Assembly (NCBI RefSeq): GCF_000943545.1
Contig: NZ_JTHP01000031.1
Span: 1-64,000, forward strand
Length of the DNA stretch: 64,000 bases
DNA from: Paenibacillus terrae
GTDB lineage: Bacteria; Bacillota; Bacilli; Paenibacillales; Paenibacillaceae
Reading direction: 5' to 3'
Part shown: piece after piece, positions 27,714-36,365 of the stretch
How positions within the stretch are numbered: the first letter of the stretch is position 1
Layout: the number at the start of each line of letters is the position of its first letter
Program-made: the position numbers and the translations under genes
The notes under the pieces: model-generated
Told to the model about the DNA's origin: nothing
The model's database searches: none
Seen by the model: only the letters and a program-made list of their open reading frames with translations

Positions 27714-27916
27714 CTACCCGTTGCCTTTTTGCTTGCGTTCCCGTAACAGAAATACAGAAAATACGGTGCGCCAATAATGGCTGTCACGATGCCTGCGGGA
27801 ATTTCATACAGGGCAGAGGTGAGCATATATCGAAAGGATGATCCCAACAGCCCGGTGACCACCAGCACTAAAAGGGATATGAAAAGGATTAGTTTTGTCT
27901 GAAAACGCACGTGCAT
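27714..27916 (-). pseudogene. Collapsed FecCD-type iron permease gene
   Basis: The minus strand encodes a first membrane segment (KLILFISLLVLVVTGLLG) joined almost directly to the last-segment signature of iron-siderophore permeases (EIPAGIVTAIIGAPYFLY). About 270 residues between them are missing. A frameshift then follows; in the next frame the usual basic tail LLRERKQKGNG reads to a stop at 27714. It is an internal deletion plus a frameshift of a FecCD gene, and it is not functional. The intact fec genes at 37.7-40.9 kb are separate. It fills most of the 360-bp gap before the ABM gene. Confidence 0.75.
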
Positions 27917-28070
27917 TCACCGCCGTCGAGCAAGATATAGGAGGGGCCGATCGCCTGATTTTCTCTCCAACACATCCATTTTACTGTATTACAGGAACGC
28001 CCGCACTTTTAATCTGTTGAATGAATGGTCTATAATAGAAATAGTTACATAATGTGAGGAGGAAAATATC

Positions 28071-28364
28071 ATGATTATTATTCATGCTGATATGAAAGTT
28101 TTACCTGAAAAAAGAGAGGCTTTTCTGCAACAAACCCAAGGATTAATCAGCGCTTCACAAGCCGAAGAAGGTAATGTACGCTACACGCTGATGCAGGATC
28201 TGAATGACGCCAACGCTTTTACCATGGTTGAAGAGTGGAAGGATGCTGCTGCTGTAGATTTCCATAACAAGTCTGCCCATTTCCAGGCATTTGTTGCCGC
28301 AGCTAAAGAATTGCTGGCCGCTCCGCTTCAAGTCAATGCTTTTCAGGATGCAACCAAGCTGTAA
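28071..28364 (+). CDS. Antibiotic biosynthesis monooxygenase (ABM) domain protein
   Basis: A 97-residue single ABM domain protein. It has the usual length and a ferredoxin-like pattern: MIIIHADMKVLPEKREAFLQ at the start, EEGNVRYTLMQDLNDANAFT in the middle, then EEWKDAAAVDFHNKSAHFQA. Members act as small quinone- or heme-related monooxygenases, or as detoxification proteins; the substrate is unknown. GTGAGGAGG precedes the ATG, and TATAAT lies at about 28031. It may form an operon with the aldo/keto reductase 45 bp downstream, which would suit reactive-carbonyl or quinone detoxification. Confidence 0.87.
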   Translation: MIIIHADMKVLPEKREAFLQQTQGLISASQAEEGNVRYTLMQDLNDANAFTMVEEWKDAAAVDFHNKSAHFQAFVAAAKELLAAPLQVNAFQDATKL

Positions 28365-28409
28365 TTAGCCCGTTTTCTAAATCATAATCAGGAACAGGAG
28401 GAGATAGAC

Positions 28410-29234
28410 ATGGGGAACATTGCGGATACAACTGTACTGAATAATGGAGTTCAGATGCCTTGGCTGGGTTTTGGTACGTACAAGGCGGAAGGCAATGAGG
28501 TCTACGAAGCAGTTAAAACGGCTATCGAGGTGGGCTATCGTCACATTGATACGGCGGCGATCTACGGCAATGAGGAACTGGTTGGACAAGCTATTCGTGA
28601 CAGCGGGGCGGACAGAGAAAAACTGTTCATTACTACCAAGCTGTGGAATGAAGATCAGGGCTTTGATTCAACACTGCGTGCCTTCGAGGAAAGCCGCAAG
28701 CGACTGGGTCTGGACATCATTGATCTGTATCTCATTCATTGGCCTGGCAAGGACAAGTACAAAGAAACCTGGAAGGCATTTGAGCGGCTGTATGAAGAAG
28801 GAAGCGTACGCGCCATCGGAGTAAGCAACTTCCAAGTTCACCACCTCGAAAACCTCCTGAAAGACAGCAATATCGCACCTGCAATCAACCAAGTGGAGCT
28901 TCACCCGCGTCTGACACAGCAAGAGCTGCATCAATACTGCCGGGAGCACCAGATTCAGCTTGAATCCTGGAGTCCACTGATGAAGGGTAAATTGACCGAG
29001 CAAGCGGATATCGTTGAGATTGCTGCAAAATACGGCAAAACCTCGTCGCAGGTTATTTTGCGCTGGCATCTGGATCGGGGTATCGTGACGATTCCCAAAT
29101 CTGTAACCGCGCATCGTATCCGCGAAAATGCCGACTTGTTCGATTTTGAACTGACGGCAGAGGATATTAACCGAATCAACGCACTTCATCTTGATGAGCG
29201 TGTGGGCACTCATCCCGATAAGCTGTTGTTCTAG
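28410..29234 (+). CDS. yvgN: Aldo/keto reductase, YvgN-like glyoxal reductase
   Basis: A 274-residue NADPH-dependent TIM-barrel reductase. It closely follows the B. subtilis YvgN pattern, including LYLIHWPGKDKYKETWKAFE and GVSNFQVHHLENLLKDSNI. The catalytic tetrad is visible: Asp and Tyr in DTAAIYGNEE, Lys in TTKLWNEDQG and His in LIHWPG. YvgN reduces glyoxal and methylglyoxal. GGAGGAGA precedes the ATG. It follows the ABM gene, and a terminator lies 17 bp downstream. The name is by resemblance; several paralogues exist in Bacillales. Confidence 0.87.
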   Translation: MGNIADTTVLNNGVQMPWLGFGTYKAEGNEVYEAVKTAIEVGYRHIDTAAIYGNEELVGQAIRDSGADREKLFITTKLWNEDQGFDSTLRAFEESRKRLGLDIIDLYLIHWPGKDKYKETWKAFERLYEEGSVRAIGVSNFQVHHLENLLKDSNIAPAINQVELHPRLTQQELHQYCREHQIQLESWSPLMKGKLTEQADIVEIAAKYGKTSSQVILRWHLDRGIVTIPKSVTAHRIRENADLFDFELTAEDINRINALHLDERVGTHPDKLLF

Positions 29235-29250
29235 TTTTAGAATGAAAAAG

Positions 29251-29297
29251 AACCTTCAATTCCACGTGCATCGTGGTTTTGGAGGTTATTTTTTTAT
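29251..29297 (+). terminator. Terminator after the aldo/keto reductase gene
   Basis: AACCTTCAATTCCACG pairs imperfectly with CGTGGTTTTGGAGGTT, followed by ATTTTTTT. The convergent sdpI-like gene ends 65 bp further on. Confidence 0.7.
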
Positions 29298-29361
29298 TTA
29301 TGCGCTGGGATTGTCTCATACGCTTTTGTCCGTCTGGACAGAGTTACTTCGTCCTGCATCC

Positions 29362-30018
29362 CTACTTTTGATTTAATTTGCGATAAAGGAGGAAGGAGTA
29401 GAGGATGGGGGCGACGACGGATATACCCAGCCCAGTGAGAAAAATGACCGTTCCCGCCACTCCACCGACCCATGCCGCCACCAAACCCGAAGCACCACCA
29501 AGCATCATCATAGGGCCGCCGAAACGGTGCGTTTTACGCCATACCTCCGGGTTCTTCAGCGTCCATGGTGTGCGGATGCCGAAGAAAAAGTTAGGCTGTA
29601 CCTGAGTCAAATAATTACCCAGCACCAGCAGCATCAGGCCCAGCACTCCATAAATGATTGTAACCATCTGCAACCGATAATTCAGGTTATACAGCAGCAT
29701 TCCCCAACCGGCTATAGCGAGAATGAGCGAAGTGCCTACACGCGTAACCTCATAGGCTTTAGCAAATTTCTCGAAATTTGCTCTGTTAGGGTCCATGTAG
29801 CGGGATAGCCGAAGGAGCAAAGGCACCAGCCCCAACAGCACCAGCATGAGAATAGAACTGTTTTTACTCATATACCCGTCTGCTGTATTGTCAAAGCTAA
29901 AATGAGAGGCCAGCACATCGGGAAGCCGGTTATACAGCAGTAAAGCGCCTATAGCAGGTGATAAGGCAATCAAAGTCGTTAAAACATCCATAAAGCTCCA
30001 TCTCACAGGTGATTTCAT
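29362..30018 (-). CDS. SdpI family immunity-type membrane protein
   Basis: A 218-residue protein with about six membrane segments. The N-terminal DUF1648 motif (LPDVLASHFSFDNTADGYM near residue 30) and the SdpI domain near the end (NFFFGIRTPWTLKNPEVWRK, then TH) are both present. In B. subtilis SdpI protects against the SDP killing peptide and traps the SdpR repressor at the membrane. It overlaps the sdpR-like gene by four bases, as in the B. subtilis pair. No sdpABC toxin genes are in the window, so it may give immunity to foreign toxins or act as a sensor. Confidence 0.88.
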   Translation of the reverse strand: MKSPVRWSFMDVLTTLIALSPAIGALLLYNRLPDVLASHFSFDNTADGYMSKNSSILMLVLLGLVPLLLRLSRYMDPNRANFEKFAKAYEVTRVGTSLILAIAGWGMLLYNLNYRLQMVTIIYGVLGLMLLVLGNYLTQVQPNFFFGIRTPWTLKNPEVWRKTHRFGGPMMMLGGASGLVAAWVGGVAGTVIFLTGLGISVVAPILYSFLLYRKLNQK

Positions 30019-30326
30019 TCAGATTCCTCCGTATCCTTGATGTCATTCGCATTTTGTTTCGCAGGGGCATCGGAGTGGGCAATGCTGAACATCCAACTGA
30101 TGACATCCGCGACAACCGTCGTATGCAGGGTGTAAATAATGTTTTGCCCTTGTCGCTCATCCAGCACCAGCCCGGCCTGCTTCAAGATATTCAGATGGTG
30201 GGATATGCTGGGCTTGCTGATTTGAAAATGCTCAGCCACTTCGCCTGCGCTCATGCTTTTCTCTTTCAATAGCTGTAATATTTTACGCCGGGTCGGATCA
30301 GCTAAAGCTTTGAAGGCATCATTCAA
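30015..30326 (-). CDS. ArsR family repressor, SdpR-like
   Basis: A 103-residue winged-helix repressor: DAFKALADPTRRKILQLLKE at the N-terminus, recognition region AEHFQISKPSISHHLNILKQ near residue 35 and wing ERQGQNIIYTLHTTV. There are no metal-binding ELCVCDL-type cysteines, which fits SdpR rather than ArsR/SmtB metal sensors. It is the first gene of the two-gene sdpRI-like operon. A near-perfect inverted repeat directly upstream is the likely autoregulatory operator. Confidence 0.87.
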   Translation of the reverse strand: MNDAFKALADPTRRKILQLLKEKSMSAGEVAEHFQISKPSISHHLNILKQAGLVLDERQGQNIIYTLHTTVVADVISWMFSIAHSDAPAKQNANDIKDTEESE

Positions 30327-30340
30327 AATCCATTTCCTCC

Positions 30341-30374
30341 TTTAGATATTTAGATAATATTCTAAATATCTAAA
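30341..30374 (-). promoter_or_regulatory. Inverted-repeat operator of the sdpRI-like pair
   Basis: TTTAGATATTTAGA (30341-30354) and TCTAAATATCTAAA (30361-30374) are perfect 14-bp arms with a 6-nt spacer, 15 bp upstream of the sdpR-like ATG. The length and symmetry fit an ArsR-family dimer site. Confidence 0.75.
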
Positions 30375-30460
30375 GAAATAGTAAAATAGAGCTATGATAC
30401 TTGTCAACGGATAAATACATCATTTTAGAAAAAGGTTTAGAGCAGGTTTGCTGATTTTGA

Positions 30461-30489
30461 TTGTAAAAGGTCGGGAAGTTCGCTATAAT
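30461..30489 (+). promoter_or_regulatory. Promoter of the mhqD-like gene
   Basis: TTGTAA (30461-30466), a 17-nt spacer and TATAAT (30484-30489). No MhqR-type palindrome was found by eye. Confidence 0.6.
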
Positions 30490-30547
30490 TCATTTATATC
30501 AAAAATAAGAATCTTAATTTAAAATAAAAAATTAGAGGAGGATATAT

Positions 30548-31159
30548 ATGAAACACGTATTCCGTAAAGGAAGTCATCCGCAGGCCCCGGTTATTTTGCT
30601 GTTGCACGGGACAGGAGGGAACGAACAAGACCTGATCCCTTTGGCTGATTTGGTAGCGCCGGGAGCGTCTGTGTTAGGCGTAAGGGGAAATGTGTTGGAG
30701 AATGGGATGCCGCGTTTCTTCCGTCGTTTGGCAGAGGGGGTGTTCGACATCGAGGATCTCGTATTCCGTACCAAGGAACTGAGTGAATTTGTGGATACGG
30801 CTGCGGAGCAATACGATTTTGACCGCAACAACGTTGTGGCTCTTGGCTATTCCAATGGGGCGAACATAGCGGCCAGCATGCTCTTTCACGATGCCAAGAC
30901 GCTGCGTGGAGCTATTTTGCACCATGCGATGGTGCCGCTGCGTGGATTGAATCTGCCAGACTTGAATGGTGTTCCTGTCTTCCTGTCATCCGGTGAAAAT
31001 GACCCGATTGTTCCGGTTGCGGAATCCCGTGAGCTGCAAACCTTGCTGGAAGGCGCAGGCGCGCAGGTAGATGCACATTGGGAACGCAATGGTCACCAAT
31101 TGACCCGTACCGAGGCCGAAGCCGCAGGCAAGTGGTTTGCAGAGCATTTTAATGCATAA
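30548..31159 (+). CDS. mhqD: Alpha/beta hydrolase, MhqD-like
   Basis: A 203-residue serine hydrolase of the phospholipase/carboxylesterase family. The oxyanion region is LLLHGTGGNEQDLIPL, the nucleophile is in ALGYSNGANIAASMLFH near residue 103, the acid is in SSGENDPIVPV and the histidine in NGHQLTRTEAEAAG near 184. The stretch VRGNVLENGMPRFFRRLAEG and the general order closely match B. subtilis MhqD, part of the quinone and diamide stress response. TAGAGGAGG precedes the ATG. It stands alone, with the tlp gene 75 bp downstream. Confidence 0.86.
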   Translation: MKHVFRKGSHPQAPVILLLHGTGGNEQDLIPLADLVAPGASVLGVRGNVLENGMPRFFRRLAEGVFDIEDLVFRTKELSEFVDTAAEQYDFDRNNVVALGYSNGANIAASMLFHDAKTLRGAILHHAMVPLRGLNLPDLNGVPVFLSSGENDPIVPVAESRELQTLLEGAGAQVDAHWERNGHQLTRTEAEAAGKWFAEHFNA

Positions 31160-31233
31160 AATGATCCGATAACGATCAAGCTAAGGATTAGCGCTCCAGT
31201 GAGCGATCCCATTATTAGGAGGAGACAAACGAA

Positions 31234-31458
31234 ATGGCAAAACCAGATAATCGAGCAGATAATGTTGAACATTTGCAACAAAGTATTCAGAATACACAGC
31301 AGAACTTGTATGAAGCTGAAGGGTATCTGAATGAATTTTCCTCTGAAATCAGTGACGAGGAGCGTAAGCAAATCGAAGAAAAAAATAACCGCCGTAAAGA
31401 AAGTATTAGATCGTTTCGTGAGGAAGTTAAGGACGAGGCAGCACATTCCCAAGAATAG
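31234..31458 (+). CDS. tlp: Small acid-soluble spore protein Tlp
   Basis: A 74-residue hydrophilic, highly charged spore protein. MAKPDNRADNVEHLQQSIQN and IEEKNNRRKESIRSF are hallmarks of Tlp, made in the forespore under SigG. Its presence marks an endospore-former. TAGGAGGAG precedes the ATG. A typical SigG promoter was not identified with confidence. A strong terminator follows. Confidence 0.92.
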   Translation: MAKPDNRADNVEHLQQSIQNTQQNLYEAEGYLNEFSSEISDEERKQIEEKNNRRKESIRSFREEVKDEAAHSQE

Positions 31459-31468
31459 GTAGAAGGGC

Positions 31469-31510
31469 GCGACCCACTCCGAATTTTAATTGGAGCCGGG
31501 TCGCTTTTTT
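31469..31510 (+). terminator. Terminator after tlp
   Basis: GCGACCC pairs with GGGTCGC and ACTCC with GGAG around an AT-rich loop, followed by TTTTTT. Confidence 0.85.
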
Positions 31511-31699
31511 ATGCAAAAATCATCATATCCCCATTCAATTCAATTTCCCCCTATAATGCAATGTAGACGCTAGTTTTGCGCTAAAAATGTATTTTTTATA
31601 AATAATGTTCTTGTAAACTAATTTGGCTTGATGTTAAATAAGAAAGAAAGCGCAATCATTTTAAGGAATCATCTTTTCATCATGCGAAGGGGGAAGGAT

Positions 31700-32992
31700 A
31701 TGCTGCTGCGAAGAAAAAGCATGGCGTTGATGCTCATGGCGGTGGTTCTGCTGGCTGGACTGCTGCAAGGCTGTTCTTTCAAGGCCGACGAAAAGGATGG
31801 GCCGGGAACTGAACTGGTATTGTGGACGTTTAATGAACTGCATGAGAAGTTTTTTCTGCAAATGGCCGACCAATGGAACCAACTGCACCCTGATGAACCG
31901 ATTATTTTGAAAGCGAATACATTTCCATATGATAACCACCACAGCAAGCTGTCGATTGCGTTGCAATCAGGGGTAGGGGCACCGGATATTGCGGATATCG
32001 AGGTGAACAAGATCGGTAATTTCCTCAAAGGGATACCGCAACTGGTTCCGCTCAATCCGGTGATTGACCCGGAGATGAAAAACATTGTGCCTTCCAGAGT
32101 ACAGATTTACGGTAAGGACGGGAAGTATTACGGTATTGATTTTCATGTCGGAGCCGAAGTGATGTATTACAATAAAGAAATTTTGGATCAGGCGGGGGTA
32201 AACCCGGATTCTATTGTGACATGGGCAGATTATGCTGCGGCGGGTAAGCAAGTGCTGGCGAAGACGGGCAAGCCGATGGCGACCGTAGAAACGAATGACC
32301 TGTGGAATTACTGGCCGATGATCTCCCAGCAAAAATCGGATTTCCTGGATGACAAGGGTGAACTGACGCTGGATAACGAAACGAATATTAAAACACTTGA
32401 ATTTCTCCAGCAGATGGTGAAGGACAAAATCGCCATTCCTGCTCCGGGCGGTGGACACCATATGGAGGAATACTACGGGTTTATGAACAAAGGCGGAGCC
32501 GCTTCGGTGTGGATGCCGATGTGGTATATGGGACGTTTTACGGATTACATGCCTGACCTAAAAGGGAAAATCATCATCCGACCGTTGCCAGCGTGGGAAA
32601 AAGGCGGCTCTCGTTCAGCGGGGATGGGCGGAACCGGTACGGTGGTCACGAACCAATCGAAGCACCAGGATCTGGCGATGCGTTTTCTGGCTTTTGCCAA
32701 GCTGTCCAAGCAAGGGAATGTAGAGATATGGAAGCAGCTCGGCTTTGATCCGATCCGCAGTGAAGTATGGACGTTGCCGGAAGTCAAAGCGAAGAATAAG
32801 TTTACGGATTATTTCGGAACGAATATTTTTGATACGCTCATTGAGGTAAAAGATGAGATCAATGCGGTGCATATCGGACCGAAAACGCCTGATATCGCCA
32901 GTGCAGTACGCAATAAAATACTTTACCGAACACTGCTGAATGGCGAAGATCCGGCCACGGTGCTGCATGAGCTGGCAGATGAATTGAGATAG
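31700..32992 (+). CDS. araN: Arabinooligosaccharide-binding lipoprotein
   Basis: The 430-residue lipoprotein captures alpha-1,5-arabinooligosaccharides for AraPQ. The signal is MLLRRKSMALMLMAVVLLAG with lipobox LLQGC. The mature part closely matches B. subtilis AraN: LWTFNELHEKFFLQMADQWN, APDIADIEVNKIGNFLKG, APGGGHHMEEYYGFM, WYMGRFTDYMPDLKGK and RSAGMGGTGTVVT. ATG 31700 is chosen because AAGGGGGAAGG is just upstream; an in-frame ATG at 31628 would put extra residues before the lipoprotein signal. It heads the araNPQ cluster. Confidence 0.9.
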   Translation: MLLRRKSMALMLMAVVLLAGLLQGCSFKADEKDGPGTELVLWTFNELHEKFFLQMADQWNQLHPDEPIILKANTFPYDNHHSKLSIALQSGVGAPDIADIEVNKIGNFLKGIPQLVPLNPVIDPEMKNIVPSRVQIYGKDGKYYGIDFHVGAEVMYYNKEILDQAGVNPDSIVTWADYAAAGKQVLAKTGKPMATVETNDLWNYWPMISQQKSDFLDDKGELTLDNETNIKTLEFLQQMVKDKIAIPAPGGGHHMEEYYGFMNKGGAASVWMPMWYMGRFTDYMPDLKGKIIIRPLPAWEKGGSRSAGMGGTGTVVTNQSKHQDLAMRFLAFAKLSKQGNVEIWKQLGFDPIRSEVWTLPEVKAKNKFTDYFGTNIFDTLIEVKDEINAVHIGPKTPDIASAVRNKILYRTLLNGEDPATVLHELADELR

Positions 32993-33019
32993 ACGCTAAT
33001 AGGAAAGGGAGTGAGATTC

Positions 33020-33982
33020 ATGGCAACGCCCGTTCATACGAACGCAAATGTACCGACAGGTCAGCCGCCGAAGCCTCAGCGTCCGACCAGAAGCCGATGG
33101 AGCCGCTTTATTCATTCCAGCCGCACGGCGCCGTATGTGTTTGTCCTTCCGTTTCTACTGTCTTTTGCGCTGTTTTTTGCGTACCCGGTCATCTCGACAG
33201 TCATTATGAGCTTTCAGGAAGTGCTGCCTGGCATAACGACTTATGTCGGACTGGAAAATTATAAAGATTTGATCAATCCCACGTTTGGAAAAGCGATTCT
33301 GAACAGCGTCCTGTATACCTTGCTTACGCTGGTGGTGCTGATTCCGCTGCCGCTGGTGCTGGCGGTCCTGTTGAATTCGCCTAAAATGCCAGGCAGAGGT
33401 CTGTTTCGCTCGGTGATGTTTATACCTGCACTGACCTCGGTCGTGGTGGCGGGGACGATTTTCCGACTCATGTTCGGAGAACTGGACGGTTCGCTGATGA
33501 ATTCCTTGCTTGGTGTGTTCGGCCTGGAGCCGTACAAATGGCTGATGAACGCCAACACCGGATTTTTAGCGTTGATCGTACTGGCCTTGTGGAGATGGCT
33601 GGGTGTAAATATGCTGTATTACATGTCGGGACTGCAAAACATTCCCCCCGAGCTGTACGAAGCCGCGCAGATTGATGGAGCCAGCCGCTTTGATTCCTTT
33701 TGGCGGATTACGATTCCGATGCTGAAACCGGTGACGATCTACGTATTTACGATTAGTATCTATGCAGGGTTGTCGATGTTCACGGAGAGCTACATGCTGT
33801 GGAACGGGAACAACTCTCCGAATGATATCGGCTTAACAATTGTCGGTTATCTGTACCGTCAAGGTCTGGAGCAAAACAGTATGGGCTTCGGAGCCGCAGT
33901 GGGTATTGTATTGCTCGTATTTACGCTGCTGCTGAACCTGGTCCAGCTCAAATTTTTTGGCTTGTTTCGGAAGGAGGACTAA
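33020..33982 (+). CDS. araP: Arabinooligosaccharide ABC permease, AraP-like
   Basis: A 320-residue membrane protein with six predicted membrane segments and the sugar-permease EAA motif EAAQIDGASRFDSFWRITIP near residue 213. It is a MalF/UgpA-type subunit with a short cytosolic N-terminus rich in Pro/Thr/Arg. I prefer ATG 33020 because AGGAAAGGG is about 10 nt upstream; an in-frame GTG at 33011 is too close. It lies 27 bp after araN and 3 bp before araQ. No ATPase gene is nearby; in B. subtilis the shared MsmX serves this importer. Confidence 0.88.
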   Translation: MATPVHTNANVPTGQPPKPQRPTRSRWSRFIHSSRTAPYVFVLPFLLSFALFFAYPVISTVIMSFQEVLPGITTYVGLENYKDLINPTFGKAILNSVLYTLLTLVVLIPLPLVLAVLLNSPKMPGRGLFRSVMFIPALTSVVVAGTIFRLMFGELDGSLMNSLLGVFGLEPYKWLMNANTGFLALIVLALWRWLGVNMLYYMSGLQNIPPELYEAAQIDGASRFDSFWRITIPMLKPVTIYVFTISIYAGLSMFTESYMLWNGNNSPNDIGLTIVGYLYRQGLEQNSMGFGAAVGIVLLVFTLLLNLVQLKFFGLFRKED

Positions 33983-33985
33983 GCG

Positions 33986-34825
33986 ATGGTTCAGAAGCAA
34001 AAAGGCGCGTTATCCGCACTGCTCGTTGTTCTGTTCATCCTGTTTGCCGGGTTTGCCCTGTTTCCGCTATTTGCCGTGACGCTGGCCTCGTTCAAGCCAT
34101 CGACGGAGCTGCTGCGGTACGGCTTGAATCTCAAGCTGGAGTGGAGCATCATGTCCTTGAAAAATTACGCATTCATCTTTCAGGGGACGACGGATTATTT
34201 TCAATGGTACTGGAACAGTATTGTCATAACCGTTTTATTCACGGTGCTATGTCTGATATTGTCCGCCATGGTGGGCTATGGACTGGAAATGTATCGTTTC
34301 AAACTGAAAAATGTGATTTTTACGCTCGTACTGGTCGTGATGATGATTCCAGTAGAAATTATTATGCTTCCACTCTATAAGCTGATGATCGGCATGAAGC
34401 TGATCAACACGGTATGGGGCGTCATTCTGCCATTTGTGGTCGCGCCGATTCCGATCTTTTTCTTCCGTCAATATTTGAGCGGGGTACCGAAGGATTTTAT
34501 GGATGCTGCACGGGTTGACGGCTGTTCAGAGTATGGCATTTTCGTGCGGATTATGATGCCTCTGATGGCGCCCGCGTTCGCAGCGATGGCTATTTTGCAG
34601 GCTATGAATAGCTGGAATAACTTCCTGTGGCCGATGATCGTACTGCGTACCAACGACATGCTGACGCTACCGATTGGTCTGTCCAGTCTGTTGACGCCGT
34701 ATGGTAATAATTATGATGTGCTAATCGCCGGGTCGGTGCTGGCTATTTTGCCAATTCTCGTCGTGTTTCTGTTCTTCCAGCGTTACTTTATTGAGGGAAT
34801 GACCGCAGGCGGGGTAAAAGGATAA
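33986..34825 (+). CDS. araQ: Arabinooligosaccharide ABC permease, AraQ-like
   Basis: A 279-residue MalG/UgpE-type membrane subunit that pairs with AraP. Six membrane segments are predicted. The EAA-type loop is DAARVDGCSEYGIFVRIMMP near residue 172, and the usual C-terminal YFIEGMTAGGVKG is present, as in carbohydrate permeases that use MsmX. AAGGAGGAC overlaps the end of araP. A terminator closes the operon about 60 bp downstream. Confidence 0.9.
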   Translation: MVQKQKGALSALLVVLFILFAGFALFPLFAVTLASFKPSTELLRYGLNLKLEWSIMSLKNYAFIFQGTTDYFQWYWNSIVITVLFTVLCLILSAMVGYGLEMYRFKLKNVIFTLVLVVMMIPVEIIMLPLYKLMIGMKLINTVWGVILPFVVAPIPIFFFRQYLSGVPKDFMDAARVDGCSEYGIFVRIMMPLMAPAFAAMAILQAMNSWNNFLWPMIVLRTNDMLTLPIGLSSLLTPYGNNYDVLIAGSVLAILPILVVFLFFQRYFIEGMTAGGVKG

Positions 34826-34882
34826 TCGTTGCGGTAATATGAATTGAGAGATTGAATAAAAGAAGCGTGTAACATCAGGAAA

Positions 34883-34918
34883 AGCAGGTCGGGATTCACC
34901 CCGGTCTGCTTTTTTTTG
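34883..34918 (+). terminator. Terminator of araNPQ
   Basis: AGCAGGTCGGG pairs with CCCGGTCTGCT, followed by TTTTTTT. Confidence 0.85.
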
Positions 34919-34927
34919 AATATAATT

Positions 34928-34946
34928 GATTTTCATTCTCATTTTC
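34928..34946. promoter_or_regulatory. Fur-like hexamer run upstream of ilvA
   Basis: The complement reads GAAAATGAGAATGAAAATC, three Fur-type hexamers, about 14 of 19 matches to the classic iron box. Relevance to ilvA is unclear. Confidence 0.25.
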
Positions 34947-35039
34947 ATGCTCTATGACCTGCACAAGCTATAGGTAAACGTGGTATGATATTTGAAAGAT
35001 TTCAAATACAGACATATTCAGGCGGAGCGTGGAGAACCT

Positions 35040-36329
35040 ATGGAACCAACAGAAACCCAGAAAACCGATCCGGCCCCGATGACGTCAACCGTCAGCATGG
35101 AGGATATTGTACGGGCGCATCATATGCTGCGTGAGGTCATTGTACGTACACCTTTGCAGCGGGATGCCGTCCTGTCGGCCAAATATAACTGTAACGTGTA
35201 TCTGAAAAGAGAGGATCTCCAGGTCGTGCGGTCCTTTAAAATCCGTGGAGCCTACAACATGATTCGCAGCCTGACTCCCGAGCAGATGGAAAAGGGCATC
35301 GTGTGTGCGAGTGCGGGGAATCATGCGCAAGGTGTGGCTTTTTCATGTAATGCGCTGGGCATTCACGGAAAAATATTCATGCCGAGCACAACACCTAATC
35401 AGAAGGTGAAGCAGGTTCGTCGCTTTGGCGGCAACAGTGTGGAGGTCATTTTGACCGGGGATACGTTCGACGATGCTTATGATGAGGCCATAAAGGTGTG
35501 CAGCGAGCAGGAGATGACCTTTATTCATCCGTTTGATCAGTCGAAAATTATAGCAGGCAACGGTACGATTGCGATGGAAGTGATGGAAAGTTTGGATTCG
35601 CCAGCAGATTATGTGTTCGTGACCATTGGCGGTGGCGGTTTGGCGGCAGGCGTAGGCACGTATTTCAAAACGGTCAGTCCGTCCACCAAGGTAATTGGCG
35701 TAGAGCCGCTTGGTGCGGCGTCAATGACGGAAGCGATGCGTTTGAACAAGGTGGTTACGCTGGAGCAAATAGACAAGTTCGTTGACGGAGCTGCTGTTAA
35801 GCGTGTCGGTCAGTTAACGTATGACATTTGTACACGTACCCTGGACGATATTGTGAAGGTGCCGGAAGGTAAGGCGTGTACTGCGATTTTGGAATTGTAT
35901 AATGAAAATGCGATTGTAGTGGAGCCTGCGGGTGCGTTGCCTGTAGCAGCATTGGATATGTATCGTGAACAGATTCAGGGCAAAACGGTTGTCTGCATCG
36001 TCAGTGGTGGCAACAACGATATTGACCGTATGCAGGAGATTAAGGAACGGTCCCTGATTTACGAAGGACTGAAGCATTATTTTATGGTAAAGTTCCCGCA
36101 AAGAGCAGGAGCGCTGCGTGAGTTTCTTCAGGATGTGCTTGGACCGGACGATGACATCACAAGGTTTGAGTATACGAAAAAGAACGACAAGGAGAACGGC
36201 CCGGCGCTGGTCGGCATTGAGCTGTTTCACAAGGAAGACTACCTTCCTTTGATTGAACGAATGAACCGCAAGGGGCTCGAATATACGGAACTGAACAAAA
36301 ACGAAAATCTGTTTAACATGCTGATTTAA
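35040..36329 (+). CDS. ilvA: Threonine ammonia-lyase (biosynthetic)
   Basis: IlvA converts threonine to 2-oxobutyrate, the entry to isoleucine synthesis. The 429 residues carry the PLP lysine K67 in VVRSFKIRGAYN, the phosphate loop VTIGGGGLAAGVGTY near 200 and a single short ACT-like regulatory domain (HYFMVKFPQRAGALREFLQD onward), as in B. subtilis. I prefer ATG 35040, preceded by GGAG; an in-frame TTG at 34992 would add 16 residues. It is monocistronic, set between arabinan uptake genes and an arabinanase, with which it has no obvious link. Confidence 0.95.
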   Translation: MEPTETQKTDPAPMTSTVSMEDIVRAHHMLREVIVRTPLQRDAVLSAKYNCNVYLKREDLQVVRSFKIRGAYNMIRSLTPEQMEKGIVCASAGNHAQGVAFSCNALGIHGKIFMPSTTPNQKVKQVRRFGGNSVEVILTGDTFDDAYDEAIKVCSEQEMTFIHPFDQSKIIAGNGTIAMEVMESLDSPADYVFVTIGGGGLAAGVGTYFKTVSPSTKVIGVEPLGAASMTEAMRLNKVVTLEQIDKFVDGAAVKRVGQLTYDICTRTLDDIVKVPEGKACTAILELYNENAIVVEPAGALPVAALDMYREQIQGKTVVCIVSGGNNDIDRMQEIKERSLIYEGLKHYFMVKFPQRAGALREFLQDVLGPDDDITRFEYTKKNDKENGPALVGIELFHKEDYLPLIERMNRKGLEYTELNKNENLFNMLI

Positions 36330-36335
36330 CAAGGG

Positions 36336-36358
36336 AGGAGCCTAGGGGCTCCTTTTTT
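36336..36358 (+). terminator. Terminator of ilvA
   Basis: AGGAGCC pairs with GGCTCCT around a very short loop, followed by TTTTTT. Confidence 0.8.
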
Positions 36359-36365
36359 GTATCCG

